From positions 1-64,000 of the forward strand of contig CADCBQ010000015.1 of NCBI GenBank assembly GCA_902799745.1: 64,000 nt of DNA, read 5' to 3'. This document shows positions 35,395-43,382 of this stretch, in pieces; the first letter of the stretch is position 1, and every line of letters starts with the position of its first letter. This stretch comes from Fibrobacter succinogenes. Its GTDB lineage: Bacteria; Fibrobacterota; Fibrobacteria; Fibrobacterales; Fibrobacteraceae. The notes under the pieces are model-generated. The model did not search any database and had not been told where the DNA came from. It saw only the letters and a program-made list of their open reading frames with translations. The position numbers and the translations under genes are program-made.

Positions 35395-35419
35395 CCCCGA
35401 CCCCTGGTCGGGGATTTTT
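35395..35419 (+). terminator. Terminator after the STAS gene
   Basis: 8-bp stem CCCCGACC / GGTCGGGG with a 3-nt loop, followed by ATTTTTT. Confidence 0.92.
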
Positions 35420-35441
35420 TCATTGTCCGAAGCAGCCTTAT

Positions 35442-35447
35442 TATATT
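35442..35447 (+). promoter_or_regulatory. -10 box directly before the DUF4153 gene
   Basis: TATATT, extended to TATATTTA, 6 nt before the ATG at 35454. A weak TTCATT lies 17 nt upstream. There is no room for a Shine-Dalgarno sequence within a transcript starting at +1. Confidence 0.5.
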
Positions 35448-35453
35448 TAGGGA

Positions 35454-37013
35454 ATGAATTTATCAGCAATCAAAAAATATCCGAGCCAAATTTCGAGTGC
35501 GTTCAAGCGGTTTCCGCTGGCTTCGTCATTCACCGTTCTCACGTTCCTTGCGCTCGTTATTGACACCGAATTCGCGAATTTCTTTAGCAGCAGTTTTGCT
35601 CGACTGTTCCTATGGCTGGGCATTTACCCCATTGCCGCCACAATCATCGCCCTCACAACAGCGTTGGTGCAGGAATCTCGAAAAAATACAAGCCAGGCGC
35701 CCCAAGCCATTGCAAGCGGCTCATGGTTTGCACTTTCTATCATACTCGTTTTTGCCAACTTAGAAGAAAATACAAATAGCGCCATCACTTTTGCAAGCAC
35801 CATTTCTCTTGTCTATATAGTCTCGTCTTTTGGATTTTTACTTGCCCCTTTCTGGAAACAGAAAAACGAAAACGGATTCTGGGTATTCTTGCAAAAGAAC
35901 ATCAAAGTCGCCCTAGCGGCCATTGTCGTATCGGCCATTTTGCTTGGCGCCATCGAAGGCCTTGTCTTTGGATTTTCGGAACTGTTCGACGCAGACCCTG
36001 ACGAAGATATATACCTTTACATCTTCTATTTCTGTTCAAGCATTGTAGCCCCCATCTTATTCTTTTCTGGAATTCCTTCTATCGACGAATGCCTTGAAGC
36101 ACCGCCTACGCTGAGCAAGTTTGCAACGACCACAATCCGATTCCTGTTTATTCCAGTGCTTTCTATTGGCACGCTACTCTTTTACGGCTACATTTTCAAA
36201 TTCATTGCCTTGTGGGACTTGCCGCTCACGACAGCATCCTACTTCGTCACGGGTTTCATGATTTACCTGCTGGTACTCATCACCGTCATGTACCCTGCGC
36301 GCCTCGCTCCCAAACCGACTATTGAAACTAGGCTCCTGAAAATATTCCCCGCTGCCTGCATTCCCCTTGTTGTCCTGATGTCTATCGATATCTACAATAT
36401 GCTAGAGCTATTCGGCATCGAAATTGAATACGTTTACGCCATCGCCATCAACATTTTCTTTTACGCCATTATCGTAGTCTTCTTGGTTGACAAAATCAAG
36501 CGCAAGTCCCGATTCATCGCAATCATTTTCTGCGCGCTGTTCTTTGTTGTAACGGATTCCCCTTTCAACGCCATCAAGATTGCCCAATATTTCCCATCAA
36601 GCAAAAAAGACGCCGATGAACTCGTGAAGCAAAACATCCCGAAATCTGAAGACTGCGCCGATGATTCCGAACCGTTCGAACCATTCAAGGCCTACATCAG
36701 CCAATCCGACAATACGCCGCTCACGGTACCTACGGGAGCCAAAAAGGCGTTAATCGTAGACCATTATTATAATTATGATGAATTTGAATTCAGTGAAGAC
36801 TCGTTATTCTTCCGTTACAAGCCGGAACACGAGGACGCAGACGCCGATACCATCGTCTACAGCTTCATAATCAGCCGAGAAGAACTGAAAAAGGCCGAAA
36901 AAACGACCATCGAGTCCAGCGAAGCGACCTTGGAGCTAGAATACCTGTCTACCGAAGAATGGTCCAAGGACAACCGTTCGCTCCAGATGCGTGGAATTCT
37001 GTTCCTAAAATAA
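35454..37013 (+). CDS. DUF4153 membrane protein
   Basis: 519 residues. About ten hydrophobic helices fill residues 20-385, with an odd cytoplasmic or periplasmic C-terminal part of about 130 residues rich in Asp, Glu and Ser. The pattern fits the DUF4153 family of inner-membrane proteins of unknown function. Segments such as EGLVFGFSELF and RLLKIFPAACIPLVVLMSIDIY support this. There are no catalytic or transport motifs. The transcript is probably leaderless. Confidence 0.75.
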   Translation: MNLSAIKKYPSQISSAFKRFPLASSFTVLTFLALVIDTEFANFFSSSFARLFLWLGIYPIAATIIALTTALVQESRKNTSQAPQAIASGSWFALSIILVFANLEENTNSAITFASTISLVYIVSSFGFLLAPFWKQKNENGFWVFLQKNIKVALAAIVVSAILLGAIEGLVFGFSELFDADPDEDIYLYIFYFCSSIVAPILFFSGIPSIDECLEAPPTLSKFATTTIRFLFIPVLSIGTLLFYGYIFKFIALWDLPLTTASYFVTGFMIYLLVLITVMYPARLAPKPTIETRLLKIFPAACIPLVVLMSIDIYNMLELFGIEIEYVYAIAINIFFYAIIVVFLVDKIKRKSRFIAIIFCALFFVVTDSPFNAIKIAQYFPSSKKDADELVKQNIPKSEDCADDSEPFEPFKAYISQSDNTPLTVPTGAKKALIVDHYYNYDEFEFSEDSLFFRYKPEHEDADADTIVYSFIISREELKKAEKTTIESSEATLELEYLSTEEWSKDNRSLQMRGILFLK

Positions 37014-37017
37014 GGCC

Positions 37018-37056
37018 TTGACGCTTTTTATGCATATAACTATATTTATGCATAAA
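37018..37056 (+). promoter_or_regulatory. ahcY promoter with overlapping inverted-repeat operator
   Basis: TTGACG (37018-37023), 17 nt, TATATT (37041-37046, extended to TATATTTA). A perfect 10-bp inverted repeat TTTATGCATA (37027-37036) and TATGCATAAA (37047-37056), 10-nt spacer, covers the spacer and brackets the -10. Its position would let a dimeric repressor block RNA polymerase. The regulator is unknown. Confidence 0.65.
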
Positions 37057-37084
37057 TAAGAATTTTTGAAAAGGATATATTAAC

Positions 37085-38545
37085 ATGGAATACAAAATTA
37101 AGGACATTAACCTTGCGATTGAAGGCCGCAAGGAACTTGACCTCGCCGAAACTGAAATGCCGGGCCTGATGGCTCTCCGCAAGGAATATGCGGGCAAGAA
37201 GCCGCTCGCTGGCGCCCGCATTATGGGTAGCCTCCACATGACCGTGCAGACCGCTATCCTCATCGAAACGCTCGTGGACCTCGGTGCCGACGTGCGCTGG
37301 GTGAGCTGCAACATCTTCAGTACGCAGGACAACGCTGCCGCCGCCGTGGTGGTGGGCAAGAAGGGCACTGTGGAAAATCCGCAAGGCGTGCCTGTGTTCG
37401 CCTGGAAGGGTGAATCCTTGGAAGACTACTGGGAAAACACCGCCCGCGCCCTCGTGTGGCCCGACGGCAAGACCCCGGACCTGATCGTGGACGACGGTGG
37501 CGACGCTACCATGCTCGTGACCTGCGGCGCCGAATTCGAAGACGCCGGCAAGGTGCCTGAATTCAACCCGGCCACCGACAGCGAAGAATGGGGCGTGTTC
37601 CTCGCCACCTGCCGTAAGATTTTCGAGAAGGATCCGAAGCAGTGGACCCGCGCTCGCGAAGCTTTGAAGGGCGTTTCCGAAGAAACGACTACCGGCGTGC
37701 ATCGCCTTTACCAGATGGCCCAGGCTGGCCGTCTGAAGTTCCCGGCAATCAACGTGAACGATTCCGTGACCAAGTCCAAGTTCGACAACCTCTACGGCTG
37801 CCGCCACTCCTTGATCGACGGCATCAACCGCGCCACCGACGTGATGATGGCCGGTAAGATTGCAGTCGTGTGCGGCTACGGCGACGTGGGTAAGGGCTGC
37901 GCCCAGTCTCTGCGTGGTCAGGGCGCTCGCGTGATCATCACCGAAATCGACCCGATTTGCGCTCTGCAGGCTGCCATGGAAGGCTACGAAGTCAAGACCC
38001 TCGACGAAGTAGTTAGCTACGCCGACATCTTCGTGACCACCACCGGTAACACCGGCATCATCAGCGCCGCGCAGATGAGCAAGATGAAGCACCGCGCCAT
38101 CGTGGGTAACATCGGTCACTTCGACAACGAAATCGACATGGCCGGCCTCAAGAAGATTCCGGGCATCAAGCGTAACGAAATCAAGCCGCAGTACGACGAA
38201 TGGATTTTCGCCGACGGTCACAGCATCCTTATCCTCGCTGAAGGCCGCCTGCTGAACCTCGGCTGCGCTACTGGTCACCCGAGCTTCGTGATGAGCGCAA
38301 GCTTCACGAACCAGACCATCGCTCAGATCGACCTGTGGCTCAACGCTCAGGGCAAGCAGACTGTTGCTGGCATCAAGTACGAAAGCGGCGTCGTCTATAC
38401 ACTCCCGAAGATCCTCGACGAAAAGGTCGCTCGCCTCCACCTCGAAAAGCTCGGCGTTCACCTGACGACCCTCACTAAGGCTCAGGCTGACTACATCGGC
38501 GTGCCTGTGGAAGGCCCGTACAAGGCTGATCACTACCGTTACTAA
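37085..38545 (+). CDS. ahcY: Adenosylhomocysteinase
   Basis: 486 residues; splits S-adenosylhomocysteine to adenosine and homocysteine, removing the by-product of SAM-dependent methylation. Signatures: [16 protein letters not shown] (about 49-64), [13 protein letters not shown], and the NAD-binding [16 protein letters not shown] (about 262-277). The C-terminal end [14 protein letters not shown] is the classical dimer-completing tail. The long form fits bacterial and eukaryotic enzymes. AAAAGGAT lies upstream of the ATG. It stands alone between its own promoter and terminator. GC-biased codons suggest strong expression. Confidence 0.97.
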   Translation: MEYKIKDINLAIEGRKELDLAETEMPGLMALRKEYAGKKPLAGARIMGSLHMTVQTAILIETLVDLGADVRWVSCNIFSTQDNAAAAVVVGKKGTVENPQGVPVFAWKGESLEDYWENTARALVWPDGKTPDLIVDDGGDATMLVTCGAEFEDAGKVPEFNPATDSEEWGVFLATCRKIFEKDPKQWTRAREALKGVSEETTTGVHRLYQMAQAGRLKFPAINVNDSVTKSKFDNLYGCRHSLIDGINRATDVMMAGKIAVVCGYGDVGKGCAQSLRGQGARVIITEIDPICALQAAMEGYEVKTLDEVVSYADIFVTTTGNTGIISAAQMSKMKHRAIVGNIGHFDNEIDMAGLKKIPGIKRNEIKPQYDEWIFADGHSILILAEGRLLNLGCATGHPSFVMSASFTNQTIAQIDLWLNAQGKQTVAGIKYESGVVYTLPKILDEKVARLHLEKLGVHLTTLTKAQADYIGVPVEGPYKADHYRY

Positions 38546-38596
38546 TAGACACTCTGCAGTAAGCTGCAGACTGTCGAATGTAAAAAACAAGTATCA

Positions 38597-38632
38597 AAAA
38601 TCCTCGGTAATAAGCCGAGGATTTTGCTTTTT
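38597..38632 (+). terminator. Terminator after ahcY
   Basis: 11-bp stem AAAATCCTCGG / CCGAGGATTTT with a 7-nt loop, then GCTTTTTT. Confidence 0.92.
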
Positions 38633-38714
38633 TGTAACATTCATCACACCGTTTACAACTGTAACATTATTCGTTCCTTACATTATGACTTTCACCTAGC
38701 GATAATTGTATTTT

Positions 38715-38804
38715 ATGGACATGAATTCGAAAGAACTACAAATCGTAAAGCAAATCGTGCTGTTGGTTGCTGTGGCCGTTACACTCGGCTTCATTTACGG
38801 CTAA
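38715..38804 (+). CDS. Possible 29-residue single-helix membrane peptide
   Basis: Starts MDMNSKELQIVKQ and continues as one hydrophobic helix (VLLVAVAVTLGFIYG). There is no Shine-Dalgarno sequence. TTACAT-N17-GATAAT upstream would place a transcript start at or very near the ATG. The DUF3392 gene starts 27 nt after the stop. It is short enough to be chance, but charge then hydrophobic helix is a common pattern for real micro-proteins. Confidence 0.35.
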   Translation: MDMNSKELQIVKQIVLLVAVAVTLGFIYG

Positions 38805-38819
38805 TCGCAGACGATTTTA

Positions 38820-38825
38820 TATATT
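38820..38825 (+). promoter_or_regulatory. -10 box directly before the DUF3392 gene
   Basis: TATATT, extended to TATATTTA, 6 nt before the ATG at 38832. No Shine-Dalgarno sequence. Confidence 0.45.
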
Positions 38826-38831
38826 TACGGC

Positions 38832-39155
38832 ATGCAGCCCTATATTCATCAGTTTGCGAATTACCTACGCTTTCACATGGATTCGATTTCTGTGGGGCTT
38901 GTCGCCACACTTTTGATTATTTACGGCGGCTACATCAACAACTATTTCAAAAAAATCACACGCAGCATTCCTTTTTTAGGACGCTTTGTCTTATTCGTGA
39001 TTCTGTGTAGCGCAGGCTACGCATTCTTGACTTCACAATTGGTAAAACTCTTGAAAATGTTTTTGCGCGGACAGCCTGACTTGCCACTTATCGGCATTGT
39101 TGCTGCAGCATTCCTTATTCTTGCATTTTGCGCCCGCAGCGGAAAAGACATCTGA
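38832..39155 (+). CDS. DUF3392 small inner-membrane protein
   Basis: 107 residues with three hydrophobic helices (about 20-35, 49-65 and 85-101). The core VGLVATLLIIYGGYINNYFKK and the following FVLFVILCSAGYAFLT match the DUF3392 family of small membrane proteins. Function is unknown. The gene is probably transcribed without a 5' leader. Confidence 0.7.
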   Translation: MQPYIHQFANYLRFHMDSISVGLVATLLIIYGGYINNYFKKITRSIPFLGRFVLFVILCSAGYAFLTSQLVKLLKMFLRGQPDLPLIGIVAAAFLILAFCARSGKDI

Positions 39156-39194
39156 TTGTGTCGCGCTATACTTAGTTTAGCCCACTACGAGCAA

Positions 39195-40202
39195 TTAGTA
39201 GTTGATTGCAATGTAGAAGCTACCAGCACCGAAGCGGCGATCGAAGCTATCAAAGCCATCCCACAGGGCATCCCATGCAAAGCCGACTTCAAGCTGCGTT
39301 GCAGAATTACGGAAGAAGATCACGCCGAGTTCTGCACCGGCGGCAAGGCCGATTGCGAAGCCTTCATCGGCATCGTAATAATGGTCATCGAACTGAAGGC
39401 CAAGACCAACGCCTGCGCCCAGGAACGGAGTGATAACGCCCGTGCTCGGGAAGAATCGGCCACCGAGCAAGAAGGTTTCATGCCACTGCCATTCTTCGCC
39501 GAAGGACATGTTCATGTTGTTCACGATCGTAATGGCTGCCTGCGGGATCACTTCGAAAATGCGGGCGTAGTGGAATACGAAAGCCTGTTCCCAATCCTGG
39601 TCGACATCGCGTGCCTTATGACATGCCGTTTTGTTATCGCCTTCGTAATCCTTGCAGCTCTTTTCGCTGTAATCATAGTTGTGCCAGAGAGCGGCACCCA
39701 AACCGTAGCTCACATAGTTGCGGGTAGGGCGCTTGTGGGCAAAGTTGTCATTCGGGTCGCCCTCATTACGTTCGGCAGGCACATACACAACCACATCGGG
39801 TTCCGAGCGGGATGTAGTAGAAGCATAGGCGTCATCATTAGCATTTGCGCTGTTATTGGCGGTGTTTGCAAGAGCAGACTTTACTGCACCTTCAATGGCC
39901 ACATCCAGGTCGTCAATGGAACCGGCCTTCTGCTTACCGCTACCGACCACAGCACCGTCTTTAACCTGTTCGCAGACAACCACGAAGCTGGAGCCCATGG
40001 TCATTACGTTGGTGCGCAGCTGGATTTCGGCATTCCCTTCAACCGGGGTGTTGCCCGTTTCGCTCACGGAAGCACGCACAATGGACTGCACCATGCTCGG
40101 GGCGTCAGGTGAAAATTCAGCGCCGCTCGGAGCGAGGACCTGAACATTTGCGGCAAGCGAGAACGCTGCCAAGGAAAGGATAGCAGAGAAAATCTTTTTC
40201 AT
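39195..40202 (-). CDS. Outer-membrane beta-barrel protein with periplasmic N-terminal domain
   Basis: 335 residues from the ATG at 40202, which begins the signal peptide MKKIFSAILSLAAFSLA; the frame upstream to 40385 lies over murJ and is not coding. Residues about 20-125 form a soluble domain (QVLAPSGAEFSPDAPSMVQSI ... AVVGSGKQKAGSIDDLDVAI). After a linker (about 125-165) come beta-barrel-like strands (YVSYGLGAALWHNYDY, GVITPFLGAGVGLGLQF, FAIGLAAGAELGVIFF), ending in FYIAINY. Identity is unknown. It is divergent from murJ with 34 bp between starts and no Shine-Dalgarno sequence. Confidence 0.75.
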   Translation of the reverse strand: MKKIFSAILSLAAFSLAANVQVLAPSGAEFSPDAPSMVQSIVRASVSETGNTPVEGNAEIQLRTNVMTMGSSFVVVCEQVKDGAVVGSGKQKAGSIDDLDVAIEGAVKSALANTANNSANANDDAYASTTSRSEPDVVVYVPAERNEGDPNDNFAHKRPTRNYVSYGLGAALWHNYDYSEKSCKDYEGDNKTACHKARDVDQDWEQAFVFHYARIFEVIPQAAITIVNNMNMSFGEEWQWHETFLLGGRFFPSTGVITPFLGAGVGLGLQFDDHYYDADEGFAIGLAAGAELGVIFFRNSATQLEVGFAWDALWDGFDSFDRRFGAGSFYIAINY

Positions 40203-40208
40203 GCCATA

Positions 40209-40214
40209 AAGATA
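40209..40214 (-). promoter_or_regulatory. -10 box directly before the outer-membrane protein gene
   Basis: TATCTT on the minus strand, extended to TATCTTTA, 6 nt before the ATG at 40202. A TTGAAT lies 15 nt further upstream, overlapping the start of the divergent murJ. Confidence 0.45.
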
Positions 40215-40236
40215 ACAAAAAAATGCTAAATTCAAG

Positions 40237-41835
40237 ATGTCTATGAATAAAGCCGCTATTATCGTTGCCGTTTCGATGCTTTTGAGCCGCGTGCTCGGAA
40301 TTTTCCGCGAAATGCTCTTGGCGCATGCCGCAGGCGTGTCGCTCGAAAAGAACGCACTTGACCTTGCGTTCATGATTCCTGACATCTTGAATCATGTGGT
40401 GAGCACCGGATTTTTGTCGATTATCTTTATCCCGATTTTTACGGGATACAAGGTGGCAGGCGATGAGAAAGGCGGTTGGAAATTCTTCAGCAATGTGCTG
40501 AATACTTTCGGCATTGCGCTCTTGATTTTGGTGGTGCCCGCGTTTATTTGGATGAAGGAGCTTTTGCAGCTCTTGACAGTCGAGGGAGCCACGCCGGAAC
40601 TGATCGAGCGCGCCGCATACTACGGCCGCATCATTTTGCCGGGCCAGGTATTTATTTTTGTGGGCAGCATTTTGGTTGCCGTGCAGCATACCCGCAAGCA
40701 GTTTCTGATTCCGTCGCTCACGGGCCTGATTTACAACGTGGCGATTGTGGGCGGCGGCGCTTTGGGACTCGCGCTCGAAAAGTTCACCGGCACGGAATAC
40801 GGCCTGGAAGGTTTTGCCTGGGGCGTGCCGGTAGGCGCCTTCATCGGCTTCTTTGCTCTGCAGATTTTGGGCGCCCGGCGTGGCGGCGTGCATTACGAAC
40901 TCTTGGTGCAGCCGACTCACCCCGATATCGTTCGCTACTTCAAGATGATGCTCCCGATGTCACTCGGTGTGGGTTCCATGTTCGGCCTTGAATTTATTAT
41001 CAGAAGCTTTGGTGCGAACTTCGGTACGGGTGGTATTTCGAGCTTGAATTACGCTTACCGTGTGATGTACACATTGGTTGCCGTCTTTGGATTCTCGGTA
41101 AGCGTGACGAGTTATCCTGACATGGCCCGCCTTGTTAAGGAAGGCGATTTCGGCCAGCTGAATCGCAAGATTTGGAAGAGCCTTTCGCGCATGTTCTGCA
41201 TTTTGATTCCGGCCGTGGTTGCCGTGTGGGCTTTGAGTTTCCCTGCGGTGCGAATCCTGTTTGAACGCGGTGCTTTCCAGCGCGAAACGACCGAAGCGAT
41301 TTCCGAGATTCTGCGTTGGTATTTGCCGGTGAGCCTCGGCCTTTGCCTGCAAGCGGTTTTGGTGCGTAGCTTCTACGCCTGCGAACGCATGTGGGTGCCG
41401 ACGCTTTTGAATACAGGCATTTTTGCCGCAACGATTCCCGCCTACATTCTGTTAGGCGCGCCTGAAGTGGGTCTCGGCATCAAGAGCGTGCCGATTATCG
41501 GCGCCACCGGCGCTTTGTTGCAGGTAATTTCGATGATCTTTATGTGGGCGAAAAAGAACGGCACCGATGGCATGAAGGACGCTTTGCTGAATATGGCCCG
41601 CGCACTCGTTGCCTTTGGCATCATGATTGCGGCGGCTGTCGGGCTTGACCGAATCTCGGGTGCATTCGTGCGCGAGGCAAACTTCGTCGTGCTCGTCGTG
41701 TACGCCTGCGCTGCGGGAATCTTGCTCTTCACGCTCACGCTGATTATCCAGCGTTACCTCGGAAGCAAAGATGCCAAGGATATTCTCAACGAACTCCTTG
41801 GCAAAATATTGAGAAAGTTACATTTGGCGCGCTAA
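40237..41835 (+). CDS. murJ: Lipid II flippase MurJ
   Basis: 532 residues with about 14 membrane helices. It flips lipid II across the inner membrane for peptidoglycan synthesis. MurJ/MviN signatures: MLLSRVLGIFREMLLAHAAG (about 13-32), FLSIIFIPIF, SLNYAYRVMYTLVAVFGFSVSV and LFERGAF. A second in-frame ATG at 40243 is possible. Neither has a Shine-Dalgarno sequence; TAAATT lies 4 and 10 nt before them. It abuts the convergent phosphohexomutase gene with no spacer. Confidence 0.92.
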   Translation: MSMNKAAIIVAVSMLLSRVLGIFREMLLAHAAGVSLEKNALDLAFMIPDILNHVVSTGFLSIIFIPIFTGYKVAGDEKGGWKFFSNVLNTFGIALLILVVPAFIWMKELLQLLTVEGATPELIERAAYYGRIILPGQVFIFVGSILVAVQHTRKQFLIPSLTGLIYNVAIVGGGALGLALEKFTGTEYGLEGFAWGVPVGAFIGFFALQILGARRGGVHYELLVQPTHPDIVRYFKMMLPMSLGVGSMFGLEFIIRSFGANFGTGGISSLNYAYRVMYTLVAVFGFSVSVTSYPDMARLVKEGDFGQLNRKIWKSLSRMFCILIPAVVAVWALSFPAVRILFERGAFQRETTEAISEILRWYLPVSLGLCLQAVLVRSFYACERMWVPTLLNTGIFAATIPAYILLGAPEVGLGIKSVPIIGATGALLQVISMIFMWAKKNGTDGMKDALLNMARALVAFGIMIAAAVGLDRISGAFVREANFVVLVVYACAAGILLFTLTLIIQRYLGSKDAKDILNELLGKILRKLHLAR

Positions 41836-43374
41836 TTACTTGCGCCAGGATTCCATGATCTTCATGCAGCCGGCGAGCAGCTCGGCGGAGCGGTCCTTGG
41901 CTTCGGTTTCCACGTAGCAGCGGAATTCCGGAGCGTTGCCGCTCGGGCGCAGGTGCACGATATCGCCGGAATCAAATTCCATGCGGTAGCCGTCCGTTTC
42001 ATCAATCGAAACGACTTCACCGTGGAACGGCTTCGGGGCCGGAGCATCCTTAGGCTTGAACTTGGAAGGCTTTGCGGTGAGCGCGCCGAACAACTTGGCG
42101 CCGAGTTTCTTTTCGCGGATTTCGGCGAGCTTTGCCTTCGACACTTCGGTCGGAAATTCCTTGAGGCGGTCGCTAAGCGTAAAGCGCTTCGGAAGTTTCT
42201 TGAGCAAGTCGACCACGCACATTTTCTGTTCGCGAACCATGACCATCACGGCAATCATCGGGAGCAATGCATCGCGAGTCGGCAAAGCCGGGAGCGTGCG
42301 AGTTGCGCCGTCTTCAAAAGAACGCGTGAGGTTTGTCTGCAGCAAGAATCCGCCGTTTGCTTCGTAGCCTGCGACAGAGACGCTCTTGTCATTTGCATCA
42401 ACGAGGCTTTCCATGCCGGCAATCACATAAGGGCTTCCGATGCGCGTACGGCAAATCTTTTCGAAGCTACCGGATTTTTCAAGCGACGTGTTGCAACTCA
42501 CCGGAGTTGCAATGCGCTTGACACCAAGCGCCTGGGCAGCCAAGATGCCCAGCACGTCGCCACGCAGCCACATGCCTACATCGTCTGCCAAAAGCGGGCG
42601 GTCGCTATCGCCATCGGTACTGAAAATTGCATCCACAAAATCCTTGTGCGCAAATTCGCGAGCCAAGTCTTCGTCTTCTTTACGGATTGCTTCGGTATCG
42701 ACCGGGATAAACGTTTCGCTGCGGGCGAAAGGCTTGACTGTTGCGCCCAAACTTTCAAGCACCTTCACCACAATGTCGCGGCCCACGGCGGAATGCTGAT
42801 ACACGCCAATGGTCAAGCCCGAAAGAGCCTTGGTGCCAAAGAAAGCCGGATAACGCTTCACGTAATTTTCTTCGGCTTCCGCTTCGACAGCTGGGAGCGC
42901 GGGGGCGTTCTTGAGCATACCCTTCGCATCGAAAATTGATTCGTCGAAATCCACCGACTGCGAAACTATTCCCTGTTCGTCTTTCTTGGTGATTTCGCCC
43001 TGCGGGTGGTTGAACTTGATGCCGTTGCGGTCAGCCGGAATATGGCTACCCGTCACCATGATAGTCGGGAGCGCCTTATCGATACCGTACAAAGCGATTG
43101 CCGGGCTCGGAATACGGCCACAGTAAATCACCTTCCAAGAAGAATCTTCGCCAGCCTTCACCAAGGCCTTCAAGATGCGTTCGGTACTCGGACGCAAGTC
43201 ACCTGCAATCGCAATCGTGTGATCGCACTTGTAGCTAGCCTCGCAGTACTTGATGAACGAGCGTGCATACACATAGCACACGCGATCCGTCATTGCTGTC
43301 ACCAAGCCGCGGGCACCGCTGGTACCGAATGCCACGCCGGACTGTTTCATTACTTCTTGCATCGAAACGCTCAT
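41836..43374 (-). CDS. Phosphoglucomutase/phosphomannomutase family protein
   Basis: 512 residues of the alpha-D-phosphohexomutase superfamily, which move phosphate between C1 and C6 (or similar) of sugar phosphates. FGTSGARGLV at the N-terminus; active-site Ser in TGSHIPADRNGIKF (about 108-121); metal loop STDGDSDRPLL near 248; sugar-binding EANGGFLL near 330; and phosphate-binding RPSGNAPEFRCY near 480. Substrate (glucose, mannose or glucosamine phosphate) is not decided by sequence. GAGG precedes the ATG. Confidence 0.88.
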   Translation of the reverse strand: MSVSMQEVMKQSGVAFGTSGARGLVTAMTDRVCYVYARSFIKYCEASYKCDHTIAIAGDLRPSTERILKALVKAGEDSSWKVIYCGRIPSPAIALYGIDKALPTIMVTGSHIPADRNGIKFNHPQGEITKKDEQGIVSQSVDFDESIFDAKGMLKNAPALPAVEAEAEENYVKRYPAFFGTKALSGLTIGVYQHSAVGRDIVVKVLESLGATVKPFARSETFIPVDTEAIRKEDEDLAREFAHKDFVDAIFSTDGDSDRPLLADDVGMWLRGDVLGILAAQALGVKRIATPVSCNTSLEKSGSFEKICRTRIGSPYVIAGMESLVDANDKSVSVAGYEANGGFLLQTNLTRSFEDGATRTLPALPTRDALLPMIAVMVMVREQKMCVVDLLKKLPKRFTLSDRLKEFPTEVSKAKLAEIREKKLGAKLFGALTAKPSKFKPKDAPAPKPFHGEVVSIDETDGYRMEFDSGDIVHLRPSGNAPEFRCYVETEAKDRSAELLAGCMKIMESWRK

Positions 43375-43382
43375 AAAAACCT

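Noticed and set aside
37046-38590. 514-residue minus-strand frame opposite ahcY
   Set aside because: Antisense shadow of a highly GC-biased gene; no motif, and it runs through the ahcY promoter and terminator.
38624-39010. 128-residue plus-strand frame after ahcY
   Set aside because: It starts inside the ahcY terminator and overlaps the better-supported DUF3392 gene in another frame.
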